A stretch of DNA of 64,000 nt. It comes from Brachybacterium aquaticum. GTDB lineage: Bacteria; Actinomycetota; Actinomycetes; Actinomycetales; Dermabacteraceae. Location: NCBI RefSeq assembly GCF_014204755.1, contig NZ_JACHLZ010000001.1, positions 62,001 to 126,000 on the forward strand. Reading direction: 5' to 3'. The translations under genes were made by a program, and so were the position numbers. Below are positions 39,532 to 47,829 of this stretch, in pieces (position 1 is the stretch's first letter; the number at the start of each line of letters is the position of its first letter). Under the pieces are notes generated by a model. It worked only from the letters and a program-made list of their open reading frames with translations, was not told the origin of the DNA and did not search any database.

Positions 39532-39571
39532 GTGCTCGAATAGCGCCGCAGTAACGACAAGTGTTCCCCGC
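39532..39571 (+). repeat. 40-bp direct repeat, copy 2
   Basis: Second copy, 94 bases downstream of copy 1. Together they fill part of the region between the patatin start and the end of the Gfo/Idh operon; the remainder contains one strong hairpin (39671-39716) and no gene. Confidence 0.7.
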
Positions 39572-39670
39572 CGGCTGGCCGGGGAGGGCGGCGGCGAAAG
39601 GATAAGCCCTAAAGTTTCTCGGCCCAGCCGGGAGATGAACCTTAGCGCTTGTCATCGCACGCACCCGGAA

Positions 39671-39716
39671 CATCACGATGCCCGCCCCGGCAGCAGCCGG
39701 GACGGGCATCGTGATG
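39671..39716. terminator. strong 21-bp hairpin downstream of the Gfo/Idh operon
   Basis: Arms 39671-39691 and 39696-39716 pair over 21 positions with a single A/C mismatch, around the tetraloop AGCA. It sits about 40 bases past the dehydrogenase stop (minus strand). Confidence 0.75.
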
Positions 39717-39754
39717 CGCAGGGAGCAGGACGCCTCAGCGCCCCGTCACCCGCC

Positions 39755-40891
39755 TCAGAGGGTCTTGGCCAGCGGGTCGAAGTCTGCGGGCACCGCGGGG
39801 ATCTCAGCGACCGAGGACTCGACGGTGACGAACTCGCCGCTCGCGGCGGACTCCTCGGCCGAGAGCATGATGTCCAGGACGTGGTAGCCGACCTCGCCGG
39901 TGGCGACGTGCGGGCGGTTCTCGTTGATCGCACGGACCATGTCCAGCAGGCCCAGGCCGCGGCCGGTGACCGGGCCCTCCTGCGGGATCTCGATCCACTC
40001 CTGCTCCGGCGGGCGCTCGCCGAAGGTCTCGAAGGGGCGCACGTAGGCGATGCGGCCCTCGAACATGTTCGGGTCGGGCACGACCAGCGAGCCCTCGGTG
40101 CCATGGATCTCGACGATGCCCTGGCGGGCCAGCGGCGAGTCGAAGCTCAGCAGCGAGGTGCCGGTCTGGCCGGCCTCGAACTGGGTGAGCACCGAGATGG
40201 TGGAGGGCACCTCGACGGGGAAGGTGGTCCCCGCCTTGTCGCCGACGCGGATCTCCCGCTCCTCGGTGGCCTTCAGGCCGATCGCGGCGACCTTGTCCAC
40301 GGTCCCGAACAGGCTCACGAGAGTCGTGAAGTAGTACGGGCCCATGTCCAGCAGGGGGCCGGCGCCCTTGGCGAAGAGGAAGCCGGGGTTCGGGTGGAAC
40401 ACCTCGGGGCCCTGCCACTGCATGGAGGTCTGCGCGAACAGCGGGCGGCCGATGAGGCCGTCGAGGATCGCGCGCTTGGCGGTCTGGACGCCGGCACCCA
40501 GCACCGTGTCGGGCGCGGAGCCGATGCGCAGCCCGGCCTCGTCGGCCTGCGCGAGCAGGGCCTTGCTGGCCTCGCGCTCGAGGCCCAGCGGCTTCTCGGT
40601 CCACACGTGCTTGCCCGCGGCGATCGCCTGGGAGGAGATCTCGGTGTGCACGGCGGGGATCGTCAGGTTCACGACGACCTGCACGCCCGGGTGGTCCAGG
40701 ACGTCCTGGGCGGTGCCGGAGGCGGGGACGCCGTACTTGGCGGCCTGCGCGGCGGCGCGCTCGGTGTCCAGGTCGCCGAGGATCAGGACCTCGACGTCCG
40801 GGAAGGTGGTGAGGTTGGTGAGGTACTGGTCCGAGATGACGCCGGCTCCGATGAAGCCGACGCCGACGGGGCCGGTGAAGGGGGTGGTCAC
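39755..40891 (-). CDS. Gfo/Idh/MocA-family sugar dehydrogenase
   Basis: 378 aa from GTG 40891, with GGAGG 9 bases upstream and a GTGA overlap with the isomerase gene. N-terminal Rossmann fold VGFIGAGVISDQYLTNL (residues about 11-27), the conserved EKPLGLE lysine motif near 95, and a C-terminal substrate domain with NPGFLFAKGAGPLLDMGPYY. Family members oxidise or reduce sugars or cyclitols with NAD(P). Its translational coupling to a sugar-phosphate-isomerase-type TIM barrel suggests a catabolic pair, for example for an inositol or a rare hexose. The exact substrate cannot be read from sequence. Confidence 0.9.
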   Translation of the reverse strand: MTTPFTGPVGVGFIGAGVISDQYLTNLTTFPDVEVLILGDLDTERAAAQAAKYGVPASGTAQDVLDHPGVQVVVNLTIPAVHTEISSQAIAAGKHVWTEKPLGLEREASKALLAQADEAGLRIGSAPDTVLGAGVQTAKRAILDGLIGRPLFAQTSMQWQGPEVFHPNPGFLFAKGAGPLLDMGPYYFTTLVSLFGTVDKVAAIGLKATEEREIRVGDKAGTTFPVEVPSTISVLTQFEAGQTGTSLLSFDSPLARQGIVEIHGTEGSLVVPDPNMFEGRIAYVRPFETFGERPPEQEWIEIPQEGPVTGRGLGLLDMVRAINENRPHVATGEVGYHVLDIMLSAEESAASGEFVTVESSVAEIPAVPADFDPLAKTL

Positions 40892-41712
40892 TGTGCGAGT
40901 CCTCCGTCGATCAGGAAGCGGTAGCTGTTCTCGATGTCCTCGAACACGTCGCCGGGGACGTTGTCGTATTCGATGACGGCGTACTTGACGCTGGTCGCGG
41001 CGTTCATCGCGTCGATGGTGGGCACCTCGCCCTCGCCGGCGTGGCGCTGGTCCAGGGAGGAGGAGTTGAACTTCGGCGCGTCGGGCGCGAAGGGGTTCGA
41101 CGGCGGCTTGATGCCGTCCTTGACGTGGATGGCGACGAGGCGGTCGCCGAGCTCCTTGACGAGCCCCACCACGTCCTGGCCCCCCACGAGCGCCCAGTAC
41201 AGGTCCAGCTCGATCTCGACGGCGGGGTCCACCAGCGACAGGAAGCGCTGGTAGGCGGTCTGGCCGTCGAAGTCCGCGAGGAACTCCTGGGCGTGGTTGT
41301 GGTAGCCGACCTTCAGGCCGAACTCCTTGGCCTTCTCGGAGGCGGCGTTGAGGCGCTCGGCGATGTCCTTCACACCGTCCTCGGTGAGCCAGCGCTCGGT
41401 GGGGACCATCGGGTCGATGACGGTCTTCATCCCGATCTCGGCCGCGGCCTCGAAGACCACCTCGTTGGAGGGGGTGGGGATGGAGCCGTCCGGGGTCCAC
41501 AGCTCGTCGGAGAGCAGCGGCGCGTGGCCGGTGGGGGAGTCGAGGCCGGAGGCGTCCAGCGCCGCACGGATCTCCGCGGGACGGCGCACGAAGTCGAAGG
41601 CCTCGACGTGCTTGAGGCCGATCTTCGCGAGCTTGTCGAGGGAGCCGTTCATGTCGGCGGAGAACTCCGCGGCCAGCGTGTACAGCTGGACGGAGGCGAG
41701 GGGCAATGCCAC
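40888..41712 (-). CDS. xylose-isomerase-like TIM-barrel sugar isomerase/epimerase
   Basis: 274 aa from GTG 41712. Begins VALPLASVQLYTLAAEF and shows the AP-endonuclease-2/IolE-like barrel with metal-ligand-type segments GYHNHAQEF, IELDLYWALVGG, AIHVKDG and YAVIEYDNV. Such enzymes isomerise or epimerise free sugars or keto-inositols. Overlaps the dehydrogenase start by 4 bases (GTGA). The divergent TetR gene 194 bases away could control this pair. Confidence 0.88.
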   Translation of the reverse strand: MALPLASVQLYTLAAEFSADMNGSLDKLAKIGLKHVEAFDFVRRPAEIRAALDASGLDSPTGHAPLLSDELWTPDGSIPTPSNEVVFEAAAEIGMKTVIDPMVPTERWLTEDGVKDIAERLNAASEKAKEFGLKVGYHNHAQEFLADFDGQTAYQRFLSLVDPAVEIELDLYWALVGGQDVVGLVKELGDRLVAIHVKDGIKPPSNPFAPDAPKFNSSSLDQRHAGEGEVPTIDAMNAATSVKYAVIEYDNVPGDVFEDIENSYRFLIDGGLAQ

Positions 41713-41849
41713 GGGAGACCTGCTTTCGTACGTCGTCGTCGGGGGCGGTCCGCACCGCGCGGGGCGTCGATGCCGGTGCCGGGCCGTGCGGCCCAGGGTG
41801 GCACGAATGTGCACCCCGCGGGAGGGTGGCGCCAGCGTAGCACCAGATC

Positions 41850-41873
41850 CCACCAGTTGGAGGTTTTTGGTGG
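41850..41873. promoter_or_regulatory. candidate operator between isomerase and TetR genes
   Basis: Inverted repeat CCACCA (41850-41855) / TGGTGG (41868-41873) with a 12-base spacer, in the AT-richest part of the divergent intergenic region (41713-41905). The size fits a TetR-type site, but six-base arms are weak evidence. Confidence 0.3.
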
Positions 41874-41905
41874 TGCGAGTTTTAGTTGATGGGTACTGTG
41901 AGCCC

Positions 41906-42598
41906 ATGAGCACCGACGACGGTCCCCTGGACACCTCCCGCATCGGCCGTCCCGGCTCCTACTCCAAGGGCATCGCGAGGCGCCAGGAGATCCTCGACCG
42001 AGCGATCGAGGTGTTCCGCGATCGCGGGGCCGACGGCACCTCTCTGCGCCGCATCGCCGAGGCGATCGGCGTCTCGCATGGCGCGCTGCTGCACTACTTC
42101 TCCTCCCGCGAGGAGCTGCTGGTGGCCGTGTACGAGCATGCAGAGCATCGACGCGACCTGGAGGAGCAGGCGTCGGCCGACGAGGGCGCGACCGAGGGCG
42201 ACGGTGAGACCGAGGGCTCCGCGGACGAGCGGGACGGGAAGGGCTTCGCCGTCGACGTGCTCACGAACGCGGCGCTCGCGAACCTCGAGGTCCCGGGCCT
42301 CGTCCAGCTCTACTCCACCCTGGTGGCGACCTCGCTCGAGTCCGAGAAGGGGCCCTCCCGCGAGTTCTTCACCAGCCGCTTCGAGCGTGTGCGCTCCGAC
42401 CTCACGGAGCGCCTGCGCGAGGACCAGGCCGCCGGACGGGTCCGCGACGACCTGGACCCCGCCCGGATCGCGGCCCTGATCGTCGCCGCGTCGGACGGCC
42501 TGCAGATCCAGTGGCTGCTCGAGCCGTCCATCGCGCTGAAGGAGACGCTGGAGGACTTCGCGGTGCTGCTGGCGCCGCCGGGCGAGCGGACCCCGTGA
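41906..42598 (+). CDS. TetR-family transcriptional regulator
   Basis: 230 aa from ATG 41906; no strong ribosome site. The N-terminal DNA-binding domain is RQEILDRAIEVFRDRGADGT followed by SLRRIAEAIGVSHGALLHYF (residues about 29-69), the canonical TetR helix-turn-helix. The C-terminal ligand domain contains an acidic insertion (about 92-115, EGDGETEGSADERDG) that is unusual. The stop overlaps the start of the MFS gene (GTGA), so it is cotranscribed with it; it may also control the divergent isomerase-dehydrogenase pair. Confidence 0.9.
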   Translation: MSTDDGPLDTSRIGRPGSYSKGIARRQEILDRAIEVFRDRGADGTSLRRIAEAIGVSHGALLHYFSSREELLVAVYEHAEHRRDLEEQASADEGATEGDGETEGSADERDGKGFAVDVLTNAALANLEVPGLVQLYSTLVATSLESEKGPSREFFTSRFERVRSDLTERLREDQAAGRVRDDLDPARIAALIVAASDGLQIQWLLEPSIALKETLEDFAVLLAPPGERTP

Positions 42599-43848
42599 CC
42601 GCCGCCCTCCCCGCACCCCGCCGCTTCGGCCCCCTGCGCGACAAGCACTCCCGCCCGTACCTGATCACGGCGGGGCTGTCGATGATGGGCGACAACATCG
42701 AGCACGTCATCACCTACTGGGTGCTGTGGCAGGTGTTCGCCTCGCCGTGGCTGGTCGGCTTCCAGCTGATCAGTCACTGGCTGCCCTTCCTGCTCTTCTC
42801 CGTTGTCTTCGGCGGGCTCGCCGAGAAGTACGACTGCCGACGCCTCATCCAGATCGCCCAGCTGCTGTTCGCGTTCGTGTCGCTGAGCTGGGGGCTGCTG
42901 TTCCTCACCGGGACGCTGGAGATGTGGAGCGCCTGCGTGCTGCTGGTGCTGCACGGCTGCGCCGGCGCGTTGTGGGGTCCGGCCGAGCAGCTGATGCTCC
43001 ACGACTTCGCCACCCCGGAGGAGCTGCCGAGCGCCGTGCGGCTGAACGCCACGTTCAAGAGCCTCGGTGTCCTCGCTGGGCCGGTGGTCGGCTCGGCGCT
43101 CATGCTCCTGCTCGGCACGACGTGGGGGATCTTCGCCAACATCCTGTTCTACCTGCCGATGACCCTGCTCATGCTGCGCACCCCCTTCACCGGCCACACC
43201 CGCTCCGGCTACGTGCGTCGGGAGCGGATCTCGATCCTGGACACCCCGCGGGTGCTCGGCACCGTGCGCCGCGATCCGGTGCTGGTGGGGATGATCGCCC
43301 TGGCCGGACTGATCGCCGTGTGCATGGGCACCTCGCTGCAGGTGGTCATGCCGTCCGTCGCGGACGGCCTCGGAGCCGGGGACGAGGGCGGCCTCGGGTA
43401 CGGGGCGCTGCTGTTCGCCAACGGCGTCGGCGGGGTGGTCGGCGGAATCCTCATCGAGGCCACCGGCGTGCTCCGCGTCGAGGTGCGCAGCGCCGTCCTC
43501 GCCGCGATCGTGTACGGGCTGACGTCGATCATCGCGGTCACCTCCGGAAGCTACGCCCTGGTGCTCACTGCGCTCGTGATCGGCGGGGTCGCGAACCTCG
43601 CCGCGACCGCGGTCGGCCAGGCGCTCGTGCAGATCCGTGCCCCCGAGGAACAGCGCGGCCGCGTGGTCGGGGCGTACTCGATGATCGGCAGCGGAATGCG
43701 CACCGGCAACGGCATCACCCTCGGCGCGATCGGCACTGTGCTCGGGGTGGGCGGCGCGGTCGCCGTCGGCGGCGTCGGCCTCATCGCCGGCACCGCGCTC
43801 ATCGCCGCTCTGATCGCTCTCCACGCCCGGCGAGGGCGCGCGGCCTGA
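42595..43848 (+). CDS. MFS transporter (EntS/MFS_3-like)
   Basis: 417 aa from GTG 42595. About ten to twelve membrane spans are visible, starting YLITAGLSMMGDNIEHVITYW and including FLLFSVVFGGLAEKYDCRRL (the conserved inter-helix loop 2-3 motif), ALWGPAEQLMLHDF, LATAVGQALVQIRAPEEQRGRV and the terminal glycine-rich span. This pattern matches the MFS_3/enterobactin-exporter type. Translationally coupled to the TetR gene, which suggests an efflux pump under that regulator. The substrate is unknown. Confidence 0.88.
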   Translation: MTAALPAPRRFGPLRDKHSRPYLITAGLSMMGDNIEHVITYWVLWQVFASPWLVGFQLISHWLPFLLFSVVFGGLAEKYDCRRLIQIAQLLFAFVSLSWGLLFLTGTLEMWSACVLLVLHGCAGALWGPAEQLMLHDFATPEELPSAVRLNATFKSLGVLAGPVVGSALMLLLGTTWGIFANILFYLPMTLLMLRTPFTGHTRSGYVRRERISILDTPRVLGTVRRDPVLVGMIALAGLIAVCMGTSLQVVMPSVADGLGAGDEGGLGYGALLFANGVGGVVGGILIEATGVLRVEVRSAVLAAIVYGLTSIIAVTSGSYALVLTALVIGGVANLAATAVGQALVQIRAPEEQRGRVVGAYSMIGSGMRTGNGITLGAIGTVLGVGGAVAVGGVGLIAGTALIAALIALHARRGRAA

Positions 43849-43856
43849 GACATGCG

Positions 43857-43888
43857 GCGACGCCCCGGAGATTCCCCCGGGGCGTCGT
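43857..43888. terminator. bidirectional terminator between MFS and surface-protein genes
   Basis: An 11- to 12-bp stem, core arms GACGCCCCGG (43859-43868) and CCGGGGCGTC (43877-43886), around an 8-base loop, placed between the convergent stops at 43848 and 43914. Confidence 0.75.
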
Positions 43889-43913
43889 GGTCAGCTGGTG
43901 CGGAGCTGGGCAG

Positions 43914-45227
43914 TCAGCCGTTGCGTCGGCGCTGGAGCCAGATCGCGCCGACTCCGCCGAGCAGGGCGAGGACAGCGACCGCGGCCGGCAGCATGACGCT
44001 CGTACCGGTCTCGGCGAGCTCGCCGCCGCCGTCGGACGCCTCGGAGCCCTCACCGCCGCCGTCGGATGCGGCCGGGGCGGTGGCGCCGGTGGCGTCGGTC
44101 GCCTGACCGTTCTGCGCTCCGGTGGCCGGGTCGATCACCGCATGCGCATCGGCCGGGGCGGTGCCCACCTGGCCCTCGGAGACACCGTGCGCGAACAGCG
44201 AGGTCATGAGCAGGGCGAGGTTGCCCTTCTCGACCTGCGCCTGGGTGTACTCCGGGATCGCGGCCGGGAAGTCGTTGGTCGCATTGCTCGGCGCGGCCGG
44301 GGGCTGCTGCGGGGCGTGCGCCGCCGGGGCGGGCCGGCCCGCGGCCGACGGGTCACCGCTACGCGGGAACGGGTTCGTCGCCGTGCTCGGTGCGGCCGGA
44401 TCCGTGGCCGTGGGGGACTGGGCGCTGGCGCCCGGCGGGGGAGTGTTCTGGCCGGAGGTGCTGTCCTCTCCGGCGCTCGCCGAGGGCTGGCCGTTGTTAT
44501 TGGTCCCGCCGGTCTGATCGCCGGTCTGCTGGCCGCCCGTCTGGCTCTCGTCGGTCGAGCTGCTGCCTTTGTCCGCCCCGTCTCCGGAGCCGTCGGTGCT
44601 CTGGCCGTCGTCGGCGCCGTCGCCCGGGGTCGGGGTGGTGGTGCCGTCGTCCATGGAGGGAGGGGTCGTCTCCCCACCGTCACCGGGCTCCTCGGCGGGC
44701 GGATCGCTGGGCTGCTCGGGCTCCGGGGTCGGCTCCGGAGTGGGCTCGGGATCCGGGGTCGGCTCCGGGTCCGGAGAGGGCTCAGGATCCGGGGGCGGCT
44801 CCTCCTCGGGCGGCGCAGCCACGGTGAACCCGACGGTGTCCTGCACGCTGTTGACGGTGACGATGGCCGAGTAGTCGCCCTCGGTCTCGGGAGCGAAGGT
44901 CGCCGAGACGCCGCCATCGGAATCGGCGGTCACATCGGCGTCCTCTTGGGAGTCCGAGTTCCCGGGAATGAAGATCTCGATGGTCCCGGACCCGGGGTAC
45001 GGGGCGAAGCAGGTACCGGAGATCGTCACGGACTGACCGACGGTGATCGACGACGAGGACGCGCTGGCCTGCGGATTCTGGTCCTGGCAGTCCGCAGACG
45101 GGGCGGGGTCCCCGCCCCCGTCGGACGCGTCGCCCGGCGCCGCGAACGCGGCCGTCGGCCCCATCGCGCACGCCGCAGCGAGCAGGAGCCCGGCGCTGAC
45201 GCGGGCGGTGGTGCGGCGGACGATCAT
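43914..45227 (-). CDS. sortase-anchored surface protein with LAETG motif
   Basis: 437 aa. A signal peptide (residues 1-29: MIVRRTTARVSAG, a hydrophobic core, then TAAFAA cleavage) is followed by an Ig-like/beta-sandwich segment (about 45-135, TVGQSVTISGTCFAPYPGSG). Then come about 220 residues of proline, glutamate, aspartate, serine and threonine low-complexity stalk. The end is LAETG near residue 408, a hydrophobic span and the basic tail LQRRRNG. LAxTG is the signal used by class E sortases of actinobacteria. It is therefore probably covalently linked to the cell wall. No sortase gene lies in the window; ligand unknown. Confidence 0.85.
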   Translation of the reverse strand: MIVRRTTARVSAGLLLAAACAMGPTAAFAAPGDASDGGGDPAPSADCQDQNPQASASSSSITVGQSVTISGTCFAPYPGSGTIEIFIPGNSDSQEDADVTADSDGGVSATFAPETEGDYSAIVTVNSVQDTVGFTVAAPPEEEPPPDPEPSPDPEPTPDPEPTPEPTPEPEQPSDPPAEEPGDGGETTPPSMDDGTTTPTPGDGADDGQSTDGSGDGADKGSSSTDESQTGGQQTGDQTGGTNNNGQPSASAGEDSTSGQNTPPPGASAQSPTATDPAAPSTATNPFPRSGDPSAAGRPAPAAHAPQQPPAAPSNATNDFPAAIPEYTQAQVEKGNLALLMTSLFAHGVSEGQVGTAPADAHAVIDPATGAQNGQATDATGATAPAASDGGGEGSEASDGGGELAETGTSVMLPAAVAVLALLGGVGAIWLQRRRNG

Positions 45228-45258
45228 CGGAACCTCTCAGGTGGCATGCAGGACCGGT

Positions 45259-45269
45259 CATACTGTATG
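45259..45269. promoter_or_regulatory. perfect palindrome in the divergent promoter region
   Basis: CATACTGTATG (45259-45269) lies 31 bases from the surface-protein start and 90 from the moxR start. It contains TACTGT on one strand and TACAGT on the other, so it could serve as a -10 for either gene or as a regulator site. Confidence 0.3.
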
Positions 45270-45359
45270 GGGCGACAGTGCTCCCGTGACCCACGATGTG
45301 TTCATCGCGCGGCAAACTCTTCATGAACAGCCGTCCGGGAGCGGACCCGAGGAGCCGAC

Positions 45360-46388
45360 ATGATCGAGAATGTGCCCGGCGACCCCGAGCCCTCCACCGA
45401 CGAGCGCCCCACCGGGGAGACCCTCACCGAGGCGCAGGTCCACGAGATCGCCGAGGAGGCGGACGCGGTGGTCCGCGAGATCGCCACGATCGTCGAGGGC
45501 AAGGACGAGGTCGCGCGCATCGCGGTGCTCGTGCTGCTGGCCGGCGGGCACCTCCTGGTCGAGGACATCCCGGGCGTCGGCAAGACGATGCTCGCCAAGT
45601 CCCTGGCCGCAGCGCTCGGCGCCGAGCGCCACCGCATCCAGTTCACCCCCGACCTGCTGCCCGGCGACGTCACCGGCGCGAGCGTGTTCAACCAGGCCAG
45701 CGGCGAGTTCGAGTTCCGTCCCGGCGCCGTGTTCACCCAGATCCTGCTGGCCGACGAGATCAACCGCGCCTCTCCGAAGACCCAGTCCGCCCTCCTCGAG
45801 GCGATGGAGGAGCGGCAGGTCAGCGTCGACGGCACCACCTACGCCCTCGCCGAGCCGTTCATGGTCGTCGCCACCGCCAACCCTGTCGAGATGGAGGGCA
45901 CCTACCGCCTGCCCGAGGCGCAGCGCGACCGGTTCCTCGCCCAGACCTCCATGGGCTACCCGGTCCCGTCGGCCGAGGCGCGGATGCTCGCCGCCCAGGC
46001 CGGCCCCGTCCCCATCGGGGACCGCGACATCCTCGACGCCGTCACCGAGCGCACCAGCCCGGAGCGGATCGCCGCCCATGTGCGGGCCGTGCGCGCCGTC
46101 CACGCCTCCCCGGTGGTGCTCGACTACGTGGTGCGTCTGGCGGATGCGACCCGCTCCCACCCGCAGATCACCCTCGGCGCCTCGCCCCGCGCGGCCGTGC
46201 ACCTGGTCCGCGCGGCGAAGGCGAAGGCGGCGCTGTCGGGCCGCACCTACGTCACCCCGCAGGACGTGCACGACGTGATCATGCCGGTGTGGCGCCACCG
46301 CCTGCACCTGACCCCGCAGGCCCTCTCGCGCGGGGCGAGCGCGGGCGATCTGCTGGATCAGGTGCTGCGCAGCACGGCGCAGACGTGA
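45360..46388 (+). CDS. MoxR-family AAA+ ATPase
   Basis: 342 aa from ATG 45360, preceded by GAGGAG. Walker A IPGVGKTMLAKSLAAAL near residue 75, MoxR-specific PDLLPGDVTGA near 104, Walker B LLADEINRASPKTQSALLEAMEE near 136, sensor ATANPVEMEGTYRLPEAQRDRF near 175. Members act as chaperone-like ATPases for the maturation of partner complexes, often with DUF58 proteins. The stop overlaps the DUF58 start (GTGA), and a transglutaminase gene follows. Confidence 0.93.
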   Translation: MIENVPGDPEPSTDERPTGETLTEAQVHEIAEEADAVVREIATIVEGKDEVARIAVLVLLAGGHLLVEDIPGVGKTMLAKSLAAALGAERHRIQFTPDLLPGDVTGASVFNQASGEFEFRPGAVFTQILLADEINRASPKTQSALLEAMEERQVSVDGTTYALAEPFMVVATANPVEMEGTYRLPEAQRDRFLAQTSMGYPVPSAEARMLAAQAGPVPIGDRDILDAVTERTSPERIAAHVRAVRAVHASPVVLDYVVRLADATRSHPQITLGASPRAAVHLVRAAKAKAALSGRTYVTPQDVHDVIMPVWRHRLHLTPQALSRGASAGDLLDQVLRSTAQT

Positions 46389-47764
46389 GCCCCCGAGCGG
46401 CCACCGGGGCGCGACCGGGCAGCCTCCTGCGCCCCACCGGGCGCGGCCTCGTGATCCTCCTGGCCTGCCCGGCGCTGTGGCTGCTCAGCGACCTCACCCG
46501 CGTCACCCCCGCGCGTCAGCTCGCCGCCGCGCTCCTGCTGATCCTCGTCGTCTCCGCGGTCTCGATGGCCGTGATCTCGGTGGGGCTGCGCGTGAGCAGG
46601 CGGGTCGTGGACGATGCGGTGCCCGTCGGCGGCGTCGCCCGCGTGATGCTCGAGGTGACCGGCAGCGCCCTGATCACCACCCTCCCGCTCGGCCGCGGGA
46701 TCGTGCGCGAGCACCTGCCGGCCGCGCTCGGCGGCCAGGGCGACCTGCCGCTCGCCCGCCGCATGCCCCACGTCCTGCACGTCACCCGCCGCGGCGGCCA
46801 CGACCTCGGCCCCTGCTCCCTCATCGTCCGCGACGTGTTCGGCCTGTTCCACCTTCGCCGCACCGTCGTGGACGCGCAGCGGATCACGGGCCTGCCCGTC
46901 GTCGCCGAGATGACCCCCGCGGCCGAGCGCGCCACCGGCATCGCCCCCGAGGCCGTCGTCGGCGTGGCCCCGGTGCCGGGCATCGGCGAGATCGGCCCGA
47001 TCGCCCGCCCCTACGCCAGCGGCGACGACATCCGCAGGATCCACTGGCGCGCGAGCGCCCGCGTCGGCCGCCTCATGACCCGCGAGGACGAGCCCGCCGC
47101 CGGGCGCAGCGCCGTGGTCGTCCTGGACACCACCCGCCGCGAGGGCCTCACCGCCCAGGTCGAGGACGCGCTCGTCTCGCACGCCGCGACCGTGCTCGAG
47201 GCACTGGGCCTGAACGGTTGGGAGGTGCGGATCGTCGACGCCGCCGGCGACGAGATCACCCGCACCCAGCGTCGACGGGGCATCCCCGGCCCGTCGCCGC
47301 TGGGGAGCGAGGCCGATGCCCTCGAGCGCCGCGCCTCCCTGCTCGCCCTCGCCGACGTCGACTTCGACGACGACATCGCGGCCGACGGGGTCGGGCACGA
47401 CCACGCGGCCGGGCACGCCGAGCTCGCCATCGCGCTCGGGCCCGACACCGGCGAGCCCTTCTCCGGCCTCGAGCTGGACCGCTTCGCCGGCCGCGCCACC
47501 CACCGCACGGCGATCGCGCTGCGCCCGGCCCTGCCCGACGAGGACGAGGACGGGGGGCGCGGGGCGCGGCGCGCGCGCCGCATCGGCCCGGCCGACGGGG
47601 ACGATTTCGGCCACGCCCATGAGCGCTACGCGCAGCAGCTCGCCGCCGCCCGCGCCGAGCGCCCGCCGCGCCACTCCCGGATCTGGACCTGGACCCTCGT
47701 GGGCGGCACCAGCGCCGACACCCTCAGCGACCTGCTCACCGCGGCCGAGGAGGAGACGGCATGA
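46385..47764 (+). CDS. DUF58 protein
   Basis: 459 aa from GTG 46385. Two N-terminal membrane spans (residues about 22-38 and 45-67). The conserved DUF58 motif ARPYASGDDIRRIHWRASARVGRLMTRE is near 217, followed by a von Willebrand A-like fold (SAVVVLDTT). The C-terminal half carries a long acidic/arginine-rich insertion around 320-400. Probable partner of the upstream MoxR ATPase in assembling or protecting an envelope enzyme, here the transglutaminase. Confidence 0.88.
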   Translation: MSPRAATGARPGSLLRPTGRGLVILLACPALWLLSDLTRVTPARQLAAALLLILVVSAVSMAVISVGLRVSRRVVDDAVPVGGVARVMLEVTGSALITTLPLGRGIVREHLPAALGGQGDLPLARRMPHVLHVTRRGGHDLGPCSLIVRDVFGLFHLRRTVVDAQRITGLPVVAEMTPAAERATGIAPEAVVGVAPVPGIGEIGPIARPYASGDDIRRIHWRASARVGRLMTREDEPAAGRSAVVVLDTTRREGLTAQVEDALVSHAATVLEALGLNGWEVRIVDAAGDEITRTQRRRGIPGPSPLGSEADALERRASLLALADVDFDDDIAADGVGHDHAAGHAELAIALGPDTGEPFSGLELDRFAGRATHRTAIALRPALPDEDEDGGRGARRARRIGPADGDDFGHAHERYAQQLAAARAERPPRHSRIWTWTLVGGTSADTLSDLLTAAEEETA

Positions 47765-47829
47765 GCGGGAAGAGGGTGAGCGGGGAGCACACGAGCGGGA
47801 AGAACGAGAGCCGGGAGGAGACGCCGTGA
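47761..47829 (+). CDS. 22-residue linking ORF between DUF58 and transglutaminase genes
   Basis: ATG 47761 overlaps the DUF58 stop (ATGA), and its own TGA (47827-47829) overlaps the GTG of the transglutaminase gene (GTGA). It reads MSGKRVSGEHTSGKNESREE + TP, with an imperfect internal repeat (SGKRVSGE / SGKNESRE). It may act only to hand ribosomes across the 61-base gap, or it may be chance; a GGGAGGAG ribosome site also lies inside it for the next gene. Confidence 0.3.
   Translation: MSGKRVSGEHTSGKNESREETP

Noticed and set aside
39467-40924. 485-codon plus-strand frame
   Set aside because: Antisense to the Gfo/Idh/MocA gene, Arg/Gly/Val-rich shadow without motifs.
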